Source: Acetomicrobium hydrogeniformans ATCC BAA-1850 (lineage in GTDB: Bacteria; Synergistota; Synergistia; Synergistales; Acetomicrobiaceae). From it: 64,000 bases of DNA. Every line of letters starts with the position of its first letter. Position 1 is the stretch's first letter. The notes beneath the pieces were generated by a model that made no database searches, was not told the DNA's origin, and was given only the letters and a program-made list of their open reading frames with translations. The stretch covers positions 186,001-250,000 of the forward strand of contig NZ_ACJX03000001.1 of NCBI RefSeq assembly GCF_000160455.2, written 5' to 3'. The position numbers were made by a program, and so were the translations under genes. Of the stretch, positions 1 to 8,826 are shown piece after piece.

Positions 1-83
1 GTATACAACCACTAAAACAGGCGAGATCGTGCTTCTATTTTTAGAATAGATCTCTTGCAGTAAATTAAAATAGGTTGAGGCAT

Positions 84-103
84 GATCTGATATACTATTT
101 ATA
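84..103 (+). promoter_or_regulatory. Candidate extended -10 promoter, possibly leaderless
   Basis: TATACT at 91-96 is preceded by TGA at 88-90, giving an extended -10 element (TGnTATACT). Its expected transcription start, about seven bases downstream, falls on or next to the ATG at 103. No Shine-Dalgarno-like sequence precedes that ATG. No good -35 is visible, as is usual for extended -10 promoters. The call is inference from sequence only. Confidence 0.4.
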
Positions 104-1428
104 TGGGTGACTTCACTGCATTTATAAAAGGGCTGGAAAATAAGAAGGTGCTGGGTATAAACCCTCCTGTCTTCGATTTTGCCTTTTTCGACTTCTGGGC
201 AAAACCACTGGGATTGTTATACATTCTGGAATACCTTCGTCGCAGGGGCAATACCGTAAATTTGATCGACTGTATTTACGAGGGAAGGGATAAACCTAAG
301 TCATACGGACGCTACAAACCCAAAAGAAGGGAAATAGGAAAACCCCTACCCTACAAGGCCATCCCCCGTCGGTTTTATCACTTTGGAATGACGAAAGAAG
401 AGCTGGAGGAAAGGCTTTCCGCGATAGAGCCTCCCGATATTATCCTCATAACCTCCGGCATGACCTATTGGTATCTTGGCGTAAAATGGTGTATCGAAAT
501 CGTAAAAGGCATTTTTCCCGATGTACCTTTGCTGTTGGGTGGCATATACGCCCAACTATGTCCCGATCATGCACAAGGTCTTGGCGCAGACGGAGTCCAA
601 ACAACGCCGCTCGGCGTGCCCTTCTTCCGTCCTGCATTGGATTTGTACGACGCTCCAGAGTACGGGATTACGATTACCTCCATCGGTTGTCCTTTAAACT
701 GCAAATATTGCGCCTCCAAAAGGCTTTGGCCAAAATACAGGAAGCGCAACGTTGACGAAGTTATTGACGAGATATCCTTTCAAGCCGGCATGCGATCCGT
801 TGGAGATATCGCCTTTTACGACGACGCGCTCTTACTGGACAAGGAAAGACACTTCTATCCCCTATGCGATGAACTCAAAAAAAGGCATGGCCACCTGCGT
901 TACCACACCCCAAACGGATTGCACGTGAGGGAGATCGACGAAGTTTGTGCCCGCTATCTTTACGAAACAGGCTTTAAAACTATACGGCTAAGCCTTGAAA
1001 GCACCGACCCTTCAATACAAAAAGCGGGCTCTGACAAGGTTCATGATGATCAATATATAAGGGCCGTAGAAAACCTGCTTAAGGCAGGTTACACTCACGA
1101 GGACATAGAAACCTATATTCTGGTGGGCCTTCCCGGACAGAAATACGAGGCTGTAGAGAGGGCAATCCTTTTTGTAAAATCCCTAGGTGCGACAGTCAAG
1201 CTAGCGGAATACTCTCCCATACCCGGAACGCCCATGTTCGACGAATGTGCCAAGATTTTTCCTCTACTGAAAGAAGATCCTCTATACCAGAACAACACCG
1301 CCTATTGCGGGTATATGACACCCGATATAACACAAATAAATCTGCAAAGGCTAAAAAATCTGGCCAAGATTAAAATAAGGGACGGGGTGAAGGCTTCCAT
1401 TAGACGCGACGACCCGCCCCTGATTTAA
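103..1428 (+). CDS. Radical SAM protein with B12-binding-like N-terminal domain
   Basis: A 441-residue radical SAM protein. The 4Fe-4S/SAM motif CxxxCxxC is visible as CPLNCKYC at about residues 196-203. The first 180 residues look like the Rossmann-type cobalamin-binding region common in this superfamily (PLGLLYILEYLRRRGN, then a LLGG segment near residue 145). They lack an obvious DxHxxG cobalamin-ligand motif, so B12 binding is doubtful. The C-terminal half carries the usual barrel elements (RLSLES, ILVGLPGQ). The substrate cannot be told from sequence. The gene stands alone, converging on argG with a seven-base gap. No ribosome binding site precedes the ATG; see the promoter entry for the leaderless possibility. 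Confidence 0.85.
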   Translation: MGDFTAFIKGLENKKVLGINPPVFDFAFFDFWAKPLGLLYILEYLRRRGNTVNLIDCIYEGRDKPKSYGRYKPKRREIGKPLPYKAIPRRFYHFGMTKEELEERLSAIEPPDIILITSGMTYWYLGVKWCIEIVKGIFPDVPLLLGGIYAQLCPDHAQGLGADGVQTTPLGVPFFRPALDLYDAPEYGITITSIGCPLNCKYCASKRLWPKYRKRNVDEVIDEISFQAGMRSVGDIAFYDDALLLDKERHFYPLCDELKKRHGHLRYHTPNGLHVREIDEVCARYLYETGFKTIRLSLESTDPSIQKAGSDKVHDDQYIRAVENLLKAGYTHEDIETYILVGLPGQKYEAVERAILFVKSLGATVKLAEYSPIPGTPMFDECAKIFPLLKEDPLYQNNTAYCGYMTPDITQINLQRLKNLAKIKIRDGVKASIRRDDPPLI

Positions 1429-1435
1429 AATCTTT

Positions 1436-2695
1436 CTAGCCTTTTTGGTTTGAGCTTATAGGCTCCTTTTCTAAAGAAGCCTCACATTGGCATGCGGGCT
1501 TTTTTGACCCATGGACCTGTTTCCACGTAACAACGGGCAACCCCCAAATGTTTATGAAGCCTACAGCAGCAGAGTGATCAAAGCTATCTCCCGTCGAATA
1601 GGTGGCTAGATCGTCAACGTAGAGAGAATTGGGGGATTTAAGGCCAACTACCGTGCTTTGTCCCTTATACAACCTAACCCTTACGACTCCATTGACGACC
1701 TTTTGCGCCTGATTGAAGAAGGCATCTAACGCATCCCTCAGGGGCGAAAACCAGTAGCCCACGTAAGCCAGCTCGGCGTATTTCAACTCCAGGTCAGCCT
1801 TAGCAGCTATTACATCCTTCGCCAGGGTCATCTTCTCCAATGCCTTTTTGGCCTGAAGCAACACAACAGGCGCTGGGCATTCGTACACTTCCCTGCTCTT
1901 AAACCCAACAAGCCTGTCTTCGATCATATCTATTCGTCCCACTCCATGTTTACCGGCTATCTCGTTCAGCTTAGCGATCAGAGCAACGCCGTCCATCTCC
2001 TCGCCGTTCAGGGCTACAGGCAGGCCTTCTTTGAAGGTTATCTCCACGTATTCCACTTCATCGGGAGCATCCCAGGGATCCGCCGTGAGCTTAAAGGCAT
2101 CGGACGGCGGTTCTGTCCAGGGATCCTCAAGAGGACCGCATTCGATGGAACGTCCCCATAAGTTCTCGTCAATGCTGTATGGGCTTTTCTTTGTGACGGG
2201 AACGGGGATTCCATGTTCTTTGGCGTAATCTATCTCGTCATCCCGGGAGAAGTGCCAATCCCTCACCGGTGCGATTACCTTAAGATCGGGCTTCAGGGCC
2301 CTTGTGCAAATTTCTATGCGGACCTGGTCTTGACCCTTTCCCGTACAACCGTGTGCAACGGCGACAGCTCCCTCGATCTCAGCGATTTTTGCCAAATACT
2401 TGGATATCAGAGGCCTAGAAAGCGCTGACGTCAAGGGATACGTTCCCTGATACATGGCATTTGCCTTCAGTGCAGGCCATACAAAATCCTGGACAAACTC
2501 CTCCTTGAGATCCATAACATAGGCATTACAAGCACCGGTCAGAAGAGCCCTCTCCTTGCAGGCCTCCAAATCGACTACCTGTCCGACGTCTGCAGTAAAG
2601 GTTACGACATCATACCCTTGATCCATGAGCCACTTTATAGCGACTGAAGTATCGAGCCCTCCACTATAAGCTAAAACCACTTTACCTTTATACAT
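1436..2695 (-). CDS. argG: Argininosuccinate synthase
   Basis: Catalyses ATP-dependent condensation of citrulline and aspartate to argininosuccinate in cytoplasmic arginine biosynthesis. The N-terminal PP-loop (AYSGGLDTS, residues 9-17) and the citrulline/aspartate binding blocks (HGCTGKGQDQVR; YSIDENLWGRSIECG) are intact. At 419 residues it is slightly longer than the usual 400-410; the excess is a C-terminal tail containing CQC. An AAAGGAGG ribosome binding site precedes the ATG. No argH follows in this window. Expression is probably controlled by the T-box leader directly upstream, whose specifier fits arginine, so the gene should respond to uncharged tRNA-Arg rather than only to the neighbouring organic-acid operon. 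Confidence 0.97.
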   Translation of the reverse strand: MYKGKVVLAYSGGLDTSVAIKWLMDQGYDVVTFTADVGQVVDLEACKERALLTGACNAYVMDLKEEFVQDFVWPALKANAMYQGTYPLTSALSRPLISKYLAKIAEIEGAVAVAHGCTGKGQDQVRIEICTRALKPDLKVIAPVRDWHFSRDDEIDYAKEHGIPVPVTKKSPYSIDENLWGRSIECGPLEDPWTEPPSDAFKLTADPWDAPDEVEYVEITFKEGLPVALNGEEMDGVALIAKLNEIAGKHGVGRIDMIEDRLVGFKSREVYECPAPVVLLQAKKALEKMTLAKDVIAAKADLELKYAELAYVGYWFSPLRDALDAFFNQAQKVVNGVVRVRLYKGQSTVVGLKSPNSLYVDDLATYSTGDSFDHSAAVGFINIWGLPVVTWKQVHGSKKPACQCEASLEKEPISSNQKG

Positions 2696-2733
2696 TACAA
2701 TTCCTCCTTTAATAAAATATATTCATAAATAAA

Positions 2734-2765
2734 AAAGGCCCGTCCCACTTAAGGGACGAGCCTTT
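2734..2765 (-). terminator. T-box regulated intrinsic terminator
   Basis: Read on the minus strand, a GC-rich hairpin (GGCTCGTCCC paired with GGGACGGGCC) is followed by TTTTTT. It begins just after the T-box sequence and ends about 40 bases before argG. This is the standard position of the competing terminator in transcription-attenuating T-box leaders. Confidence 0.9.
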
Positions 2766-2981
2766 AATTGCCCGCGGTGCCACCCTTTTTGGCTAGGACC
2801 TTTTGGTCCTGCCCTCTTGCCGGCCTTTTGTCGGAGGCCACCCGAGTTCCTACTTGGTTTTAACCTTTCTTCGGAACTGGCTCGGGGACTCTCTTCGGTC
2901 CGGCTTCACTCGAGGAACGCTCTCAGCTTATGCATCCCCTCTCTGTCGACGAGCACAGACCTACTCTTCCCCTCATCGCCC
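2734..2981 (-). promoter_or_regulatory. T-box leader of argG, specifier AGA (Arg)
   Basis: The conserved T-box core AGGGTGGCACCGCGGG lies at 2771-2786 (minus). It contains the UGGC bulge that pairs with a tRNA 3' end GCCA. Stem I is recognisable. The 5' side GGGG-AAGAGTA-GGTC (about 2958-2972) pairs with GACC-GAAGAGAGT-CCCC (about 2884-2900), making the specifier loop. Using the usual spacing (GAAN then codon) the specifier is AGA at 2890-2892, an arginine codon, which agrees with argG downstream. The AG-bulge/apical segment CAGAGAGG...GCTGAGAGC lies between the two sides. Uncharged tRNA-Arg should stabilise the antiterminator. Stem assignment was done by eye. Confidence 0.88.
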
Positions 2982-3091
2982 TAATATCGGACAACTGAGC
3001 GGAACAAGGTCTTATACGTCTAGCTCGTCTTATTCGGAGAGATGCTAACATCAACATTCCACGCTCCTCAGTGAACTTTAGGTTAGTTAAC

Positions 3092-3113
3092 CAAATATTA
3101 TAAGATTTGTCAA
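3092..3113 (-). promoter_or_regulatory. Candidate argG promoter region
   Basis: On the minus strand TTGACA occurs at 3108-3113 and TATAAT at 3097-3102, only five bases apart, so they cannot be partners. Either TTGACA pairs with a weaker TTAACT 17 bases later, or TATAAT uses a poor -35 inside the end of the malic enzyme gene. Either way transcription would start near 3080-3090, leaving about 100 transcribed bases (2982-3085) before T-box stem I. Confidence 0.5.
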
Positions 3114-3129
3114 TAGCCATTAGCTAAAT

Positions 3130-4464
3130 TTACAGAGATTTTATCAATCCTTCTTTCATGAGAAGTTTCGTCGTCTCCTGGGCAGCCTTTATCCTTTCTT
3201 CCGCCATCTTGACCAGATCGTCTCTGGACGCGGTGAGTTTCGCCACTCCCTGTTCGATTGCCTTGACACCCACCGACGCAGCGACCTCGGGGTATACCCA
3301 CGTCCGATCCATTGTCGGGATCAAGTATTCCTCGCTCATTCCTATCTTCTCGGCACATTCCGACAGGGTCTTTGCAGCAGCTATACACATTTCGTCCGTT
3401 ATGACCGATGCCCTGACGTCAAGCGTTCCTCTGAAAACCGCAGGAAAGATTAAAGAATTATTTATCTGGTTGGGAAAATCCGACCTTCCCGTGGCCACTA
3501 TCCTGGCTCCTGCTTCCTTTGCCTCCCACGGCCATATCTCCGGCACAGGATTGGCGCAAGCAAAGAGCATGGCATCTTTTGCCATTTTGGCCACCCATTC
3601 TTTTTTCACGACGTCCGGGCCTGGTTTTGTATAGCAAAAGACAGCATCGGCGCCTTCGAAGACCTTCTCCGGTCCGCCGCTTATCCCCTGAGGGTTGGTT
3701 AATTGGGCGAGATGGCGTTTAACATCGTATTTTACGTCCTCAAGGTCCGTTCTGTCAGGGTGAAGCACTCCCCTGCTATCCGCTATAAGTATGTTTTTGG
3801 GATCGACCCCTGCACTTATGAGAATTCTTATCGTGGCCACGTTTGCAGCTCCGCAACCGAAAAAACCTACTTTTATATCTTCGATTCTCTTCCCCGTTAT
3901 CTTAAGTCCGCTGTACAAGCCAGCGAGGTTAACGGCAGCCGTTCCCTGCTGATCGTCGTGCCATACGGGTATCTTGCAATCCTTTCTCAGTTCGTCAAGT
4001 ATGTAAAAACACTTTGGTTGAGCTATATCTTCAAGGTTTATCCCTCCGAAGGCAGGAGTTAAATTCTTGACCGTCTCGATGAATTTGTCGGGGTCCTTCG
4101 TATCAAGGCAGATGGCCACGGCGTCCACGCCGCCAAGGTACTTAAAGAGCATGCACTTTCCTTCCATGACGGGCAATCCAGCTTCGGGACCTATATCACC
4201 CAGGCCCAATACTCGCGTTCCGTCCGTAACGACGGCTATTGTATTCCCTTTATTGGTAAACTCATAAGCCAAATCAGGGTTTTTCTTTATCTCCTTGCAG
4301 GGCTCCGCTACACCGGGAGTATACCATATTGCGAAATCGGAGACATCTCTGATGCAGCACTTTGGTACGGTCTGCATCTTTCCTTGATAATATCGATGTA
4401 GCTTAACAGCTTCCTCTGCAGGCTTTTTGGCCCTTTCTAGCATTTCGTCCTTAGTTAAATCCAT
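3130..4464 (-). CDS. NAD(P)-dependent malic enzyme (oxaloacetate-decarboxylating)
   Basis: Oxidatively decarboxylates L-malate to pyruvate and CO2 in the cytoplasm. Visible elements are the catalytic tyrosine block YTPGVAEPC, the substrate/metal region GGINLEDI followed by HDDQQGTA, and a Rossmann nucleotide motif GFFGCGAAN. About 444 residues is normal for the short bacterial form without a phosphotransacetylase domain. The ATG at 4464 is preferred over an upstream GTG (4473) because GAGGTG sits six bases before it. It is the last gene of the minus-strand organic-acid operon and probably delivers the imported C4 acid to pyruvate. Coenzyme preference was not determined. Confidence 0.93.
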   Translation of the reverse strand: MDLTKDEMLERAKKPAEEAVKLHRYYQGKMQTVPKCCIRDVSDFAIWYTPGVAEPCKEIKKNPDLAYEFTNKGNTIAVVTDGTRVLGLGDIGPEAGLPVMEGKCMLFKYLGGVDAVAICLDTKDPDKFIETVKNLTPAFGGINLEDIAQPKCFYILDELRKDCKIPVWHDDQQGTAAVNLAGLYSGLKITGKRIEDIKVGFFGCGAANVATIRILISAGVDPKNILIADSRGVLHPDRTDLEDVKYDVKRHLAQLTNPQGISGGPEKVFEGADAVFCYTKPGPDVVKKEWVAKMAKDAMLFACANPVPEIWPWEAKEAGARIVATGRSDFPNQINNSLIFPAVFRGTLDVRASVITDEMCIAAAKTLSECAEKIGMSEEYLIPTMDRTWVYPEVAASVGVKAIEQGVAKLTASRDDLVKMAEERIKAAQETTKLLMKEGLIKSL

Positions 4465-4512
4465 TAACTTCACCTCACAACCTTTGCGACTTTTTGTTTT
4501 GTATGTAAAAAG

Positions 4513-5775
4513 CTAGTTTGAAAGCACGGGAACCGTCAGGCTGCCGTAAGGCATTAATATATAGCTTGGTTGATCGTATTTGTCTTCGACATATTTTATA
4601 GCTTCATCGACTGAGCCCATTTTACGCATAAACAACCCCTTTGTCTCCTCTTCGGATAGGGAAGAAATCAAAATAATTTCCTTATCGTTTGCCACCTTGC
4701 AAATTCCGTAGGCCTTATGACCGCCCATGGCAAAGTTTTTCTTTATCCGCTCTATAACATCGCTCGGTTTTTTGGCTTCACGCATCCACTCCTCGAAGGT
4801 CCGTTCTCCGTAACCCTGAGAGCATTCAGCGACCAAGATAATGGTTCCACCTGTCTTCGTCGCTTTATCAGCATGGTCAAGAGCCTTCTGTGCTTGATAG
4901 ACATTGATGTCCCTCGGGTAACCGCCTGCGCTGGCTATGGCGACGTCTGCCTTTCTTGCTATGGGAACCTCATACATCCCCGACGAGACCGAGACACCCT
5001 CATACCAGGCATCTTCCAAATCTCCCGCAACGATCTTGACTATCTCCTTTTTGCTGTTTGTAACTACGTTTAAAATAAAATCCACGCCAACGAGCCTAGC
5101 TGCCTCGATCATCTCAAGGCTTACGGGGTTTTGCCTTATCGACGGAAGGTCGTCCATGAGATAGACCATGCGAGAGTGATTCTTTTCTATCGATTCTCTC
5201 CCTGCTACCCCCGGCAAAATGCTTTTCCTGCCGCCGGAGAATCCAGCAAAATAATGAGGCATTATTACGCCTAAAGTTATAAGAAAGTCAGCTTCCACAA
5301 CCAACCTGTTAATTTTGAGACTCAATCCTGTAGAAAGATTGCCCATTTCCACAAGTGCGGAATCATCGTCTGCGCAATGTGACACGAATCGACACTTATT
5401 CACCAGGTCTTTGCCATAGACCTCCAAGTCCTGTTCGCGAGTATGGGGATCATGAATTCCAGTAGCCGTGAGAAAAGTGATCTGGTCATCACTCAACCCG
5501 CAGTCATGCATGACCTCAAGCAGAGGGGGTAGCAGACTTTCGTAGGGCGTAGGCCGAGTAATATCGTTGACTACGATAACCACATTTTTCGGCTTCTTGG
5601 CTGAGACCAGGTCAGCCAAAGGACGGGTCCCAACTGGGTTTTTTAAAGCCTCTTTTACGGTATTTAACGGATCTGATATGCCGGGTTTTTCGTTGGGCTC
5701 TAACGTTTTGATTATCCTGTTTTGATCGACATCAAAGGCAATTTCCGATTTACCGTATTTCATCTGCATCAACAT
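4513..5775 (-). CDS. LarA-family nickel-pincer hydroxyacid racemase
   Basis: The 420-residue protein belongs to the lactate racemase (LarA, DUF2088) family, which uses a covalently bound nickel-pincer nucleotide. Recognisable motifs are NDITRPTP near residue 70, GIHDPHTR near residue 105 and HYFAGFSGGRKSILPG near residue 175, whose lysine is the family's cofactor-attachment position. Family members include lactate and malate racemases, so the name lactate racemase should not be assumed. Located between tctB and malic enzyme, a malate racemase role is more likely here (inference). The cofactor biosynthesis genes larB, larC and larE are not in the window and must be elsewhere for activity. Confidence 0.88.
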   Translation of the reverse strand: MLMQMKYGKSEIAFDVDQNRIIKTLEPNEKPGISDPLNTVKEALKNPVGTRPLADLVSAKKPKNVVIVVNDITRPTPYESLLPPLLEVMHDCGLSDDQITFLTATGIHDPHTREQDLEVYGKDLVNKCRFVSHCADDDSALVEMGNLSTGLSLKINRLVVEADFLITLGVIMPHYFAGFSGGRKSILPGVAGRESIEKNHSRMVYLMDDLPSIRQNPVSLEMIEAARLVGVDFILNVVTNSKKEIVKIVAGDLEDAWYEGVSVSSGMYEVPIARKADVAIASAGGYPRDINVYQAQKALDHADKATKTGGTIILVAECSQGYGERTFEEWMREAKKPSDVIERIKKNFAMGGHKAYGICKVANDKEIILISSLSEEETKGLFMRKMGSVDEAIKYVEDKYDQPSYILMPYGSLTVPVLSN

Positions 5776-5792
5776 ATAGGATCACCTCTTAT

Positions 5793-6233
5793 TTAAAAAA
5801 GAAAGCCTTCGGGAAAGAATATATATAAGTACTTGGTAAAGACGTAATATATTACGAATACGCTCCCAATGGCCACTGCCAGAGATATGGCTGAAATTTT
5901 TAAATTGCGCTCACTGCTGAGAAACCACTGAATTGCCCACATGGACACAACGCTGGCGACAAAAAATCCGATGTAACTTGCGGAAAGAACCCACACTAAC
6001 GACCATATCATCGTAGCAGCCATGTATTTATTTATATCTTTTAAAAAAGGTTTCACGTATTGAGGCTTTACTTTTGCTTTGACGATCATCACTACACCTA
6101 AAAATGCCAATAAAGCAATGATGACCTTTGGAAACATTAATCCAAACTTCGTAAAGTCTCCCTTCTGAAGCCAAAAAATACCGGCAAAAGCAAGCATGAT
6201 CAATCCGCCGTATAAATCGGAATTTAACATCAT
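5793..6233 (-). CDS. tctB: TTT transporter small membrane subunit TctB
   Basis: A 146-residue membrane protein with about four hydrophobic segments, typical of the TctB subunit of tripartite tricarboxylate transporters. Its start overlaps the tctA stop by four bases (ATGA), implying translational coupling. It works with the large permease TctA and the periplasmic binding protein TctC encoded just upstream to import a carboxylate using an ion gradient. Sequence conservation in this subunit is low, so identification rests on size, topology and position. Confidence 0.85.
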   Translation of the reverse strand: MMLNSDLYGGLIMLAFAGIFWLQKGDFTKFGLMFPKVIIALLAFLGVVMIVKAKVKPQYVKPFLKDINKYMAATMIWSLVWVLSASYIGFFVASVVSMWAIQWFLSSERNLKISAISLAVAIGSVFVIYYVFTKYLYIFFPEGFLF

Positions 6234-7753
6234 AAGGCAGCCCTCCTTCTCCTACGAGCTGCATAAATCGGCCACAGAGCCGAAATTACGGATATTACTA
6301 TCAAAACTATGGATATTGGCCTTGTAAAAAATACGAGCCACGGCGTTCCCGGGAACATACTGTTTCCCATTAAAAAACCCTGAACCAACCCCTTCTCGGC
6401 TATTGGCCCCAACACCAACCCCAATACCACTGGCCCGGGGCTAAATCCTAAATTAGAAAGGACATACCCTAGATATCCGCTGGCAAGCATGAAAATGACG
6501 TCCATATAGTTATTTCTCACTGCATAGGAACCAACGATAGTAAGAAGGAGTATTGCCGGAACCAGCACTCTTACGGGCAACCGCATTATAATCTGATAGA
6601 ACAAAACGCCGGCAAACATGCCTATTAATACTGTCAGAGCCATAGCAACGAAAAAGGACATCATAAATGTATATGTAATTTCAGCATGTTTAGTAAAAAG
6701 CTCCGGCCCGGGATTTAATCCTTGAATCATCAGAGCCCCATAAACAACTGCTGCTACAGGAGATCCGGGAACTCCAAGCGTGAGAAGGGGCACGAAAGAG
6801 CCCATAATAGTAGCCTTATCGGCAGACTCGGTGGCAACTATTCCCTGGGGATTGCCCTTTCCAAAACTCTCAGGATCTTTGGACGCTCTTTTTGTCTCGT
6901 TATAGGCAATTAAATTAGCTATATTGCCACCTGCTCCCGGTAAAATCCCCACGAATAAGCCTATTATTGCAGAACGCACTAAATTAATCACGTCTGCAAA
7001 GGCATTTTTAAACCCCTTATAGATCACTTCCCTGTATCCGCCGCCCGCATGACCTATATTGGTGCTTTTCAAATAAGAACCGACAGGGTCTTTTGCCATC
7101 TTGAATATCTCGGGTATGCAGAAGAAACCTATCAACACGGAAATGAGTTCCACTCCCCCTTGGAAGGAAGCTATTCCGAAGGTAAATCTCACGTCTCCGC
7201 CAACGGGAGCGATACCGATGGTGCTTATGAGCAGTCCAAGCACTCCTCCTGCGATGCCCTTCAGCAAAGAATCACCGGAAAGTCCGGCAATTATAGTTAG
7301 ACCGAAAATGCTCACCCAAAAATATTCCGGCGGGCCAAACTTCAACGCAATTTTAGCTAAAGGCAGGGAAAAAGCGATCAACCCTATCGTCCCGATAAAG
7401 CCTCCCACAAGGGAAGCGAAGGCGATAGTAAACAAGGCTTCCTGCGCTCTTCCCTGCAATGTCATAGGGTAACCGTCAAAACACGTGGCAATGGATGAAG
7501 GTGTCCCCGGCGTATTTATCAAAATTGCCGGAAACGCTCCACCATATATGGCCGCGCAATATACTCCGCTCACGCATATAAGCCCCATAATGGGGTCCAT
7601 GGCAAAAGTAAAGGGAACAAGTATCGCCACAGCCATGGTGGCCGTAAACCCAGGCAGGGCTCCGGCCATCATGCCCAGCGGTATGAGCAGCGTCATAGCA
7701 ATGATGTTCTTAATAGAAAGGACATTAAGAAAAGCTTCTAAAAATATATCCAT
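6230..7753 (-). CDS. tctA: TTT transporter large permease TctA
   Basis: A 507-residue integral membrane protein with many transmembrane helices. The two TctA signature regions are present: GMMAGALPGFTATMAVAIL near the N-terminus and GILPGAGGNIANLIAYNETKR near residue 270. It forms the translocation pathway of a tripartite tricarboxylate transporter in the cytoplasmic membrane. Gene order here is C-A-B, while the second system in this window (45-48 kb) is C-B-A, so the two are not a simple recent duplication. The substrate is inferred from neighbours (malic enzyme, racemase, dehydratase) to be a C4 dicarboxylate. Confidence 0.95.
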   Translation of the reverse strand: MDIFLEAFLNVLSIKNIIAMTLLIPLGMMAGALPGFTATMAVAILVPFTFAMDPIMGLICVSGVYCAAIYGGAFPAILINTPGTPSSIATCFDGYPMTLQGRAQEALFTIAFASLVGGFIGTIGLIAFSLPLAKIALKFGPPEYFWVSIFGLTIIAGLSGDSLLKGIAGGVLGLLISTIGIAPVGGDVRFTFGIASFQGGVELISVLIGFFCIPEIFKMAKDPVGSYLKSTNIGHAGGGYREVIYKGFKNAFADVINLVRSAIIGLFVGILPGAGGNIANLIAYNETKRASKDPESFGKGNPQGIVATESADKATIMGSFVPLLTLGVPGSPVAAVVYGALMIQGLNPGPELFTKHAEITYTFMMSFFVAMALTVLIGMFAGVLFYQIIMRLPVRVLVPAILLLTIVGSYAVRNNYMDVIFMLASGYLGYVLSNLGFSPGPVVLGLVLGPIAEKGLVQGFLMGNSMFPGTPWLVFFTRPISIVLIVISVISALWPIYAARRRRRAAL

Positions 7754-7800
7754 CGTACATTTCCCCCCTCCCAGATTTACAAGCCACCATCGAAGAAATA

Positions 7801-8763
7801 CTATTTCATCTCTAATTTATCCAATATGCTTTTGTAGTACTCCACACGATCTTCCACAAATTTCTCCGATTCCTCAGGCCCATAAAATACCATCTGAAAT
7901 CCCATGGCTTCCATCTTCTCTTTGAATTCTGGCGTTTCGTTTACTTGCTTGAAAGCATCGGCCAATTTGTTAACTATTTCATCGGGCGTCTTTGGTGGCA
8001 CACAAATGCCTCTGTAAGCACCTTCGACATAGTCATATCCAAGCTCTTTAAATGTAGGAACATCGGGGAATATTGAAACCCTTTCTTCCGTTGCTACAGC
8101 CAAGGGGCGCATCTGCTCTCTGTAATTTGCGACCATCGTAGTATAGGTCATCAGTCCGGTGACATGGCCTCCCAAAAAAGCAGGAACCGCATCTCCCGAT
8201 CCGGTAAATGGTATATACGTCGTCTCTATTCCGGCAGCCTCGTTAAATTCAACTGTCCCCAGGTGGTTTGCGCTATAGCTTCCGCTTCCTCCCAAGGTTA
8301 TTTGTCCGGGGTGCTCTTTGGCGTATTTTACGAAGTCTTCTAACGTTTTAAATTGACTGTCCACTGGAACGACGAGTACGTTGGGCGTTGCTTCGAACCA
8401 ACAAACTGTCTTTAAATCGGTGGTCTTATAACCAGTGTCCTTGCGTTGAAGCGGCTGAAGGATTATATGAGGTATATTATGACCGACAATCGTGTAACCG
8501 TCTGGTCTCATTCGCGGCACTTCAGACCACGCAACGGCTCCGCCTCCGCCGATCTTGTAGGTGATTATGATCTGCGTTCCGAGAACTTTCTCCAAATAGG
8601 GCTGCTGTGCTCTAGCGGTGATATCCGACTCTCCTCCTGGGTTAAAGGCTATTACATAAGTAATCGGCCTTTCCGGGTACGCTGCTTCCGCCATCATTCC
8701 AAAAACGCCAAATACCGCTACGAAAAGCAAAACAATCGCAAGACCTGCCATGAAACGCTTCAT
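7801..8763 (-). CDS. tctC: TTT periplasmic substrate-binding protein TctC
   Basis: A 320-residue extracytoplasmic solute receptor of the Bug/TctC family. Residues 1-27 form a signal peptide (MKRF, a long hydrophobic stretch, then AEA before AYPERPI). The mature start YPERPITYVIAFNPGGESD matches the family's N-terminal ligand-binding pattern. It delivers substrate to TctA/TctB encoded immediately downstream. AGGAGGA precedes the ATG. The exact carboxylate cannot be read from sequence; the operon suggests maleate, malate or a relative. Confidence 0.93.
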   Translation of the reverse strand: MKRFMAGLAIVLLFVAVFGVFGMMAEAAYPERPITYVIAFNPGGESDITARAQQPYLEKVLGTQIIITYKIGGGGAVAWSEVPRMRPDGYTIVGHNIPHIILQPLQRKDTGYKTTDLKTVCWFEATPNVLVVPVDSQFKTLEDFVKYAKEHPGQITLGGSGSYSANHLGTVEFNEAAGIETTYIPFTGSGDAVPAFLGGHVTGLMTYTTMVANYREQMRPLAVATEERVSIFPDVPTFKELGYDYVEGAYRGICVPPKTPDEIVNKLADAFKQVNETPEFKEKMEAMGFQMVFYGPEESEKFVEDRVEYYKSILDKLEMK

Positions 8764-8826
8764 TTCTTATCCTCCTCCTTTTTATTTGATGCAATGATAT
8801 AGCTTATACAAATACGACCGGACCCA

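Noticed and set aside
2803-3048. An 81-codon open frame in the argG leader on the plus strand
   Set aside because: The region is fully explained as the T-box leader on the opposite strand, and the translation is low-complexity Ser/Arg.
3158-3634. A 158-codon plus-strand frame opposite malic enzyme
   Set aside because: Antisense to a strongly conserved gene; no homology pattern or start signal.
4513-5775. Naming the racemase larA (lactate racemase) outright
   Set aside because: No lactate permease or lar operon genes are nearby, and the family includes other hydroxyacid racemases; context favours malate.
6230-7753. Recent duplication of the TTT transporter (6-9 kb versus 45-48 kb)
   Set aside because: The two systems differ in gene order (C-A-B versus C-B-A) and in sequence, so they are old paralogues or separately acquired.
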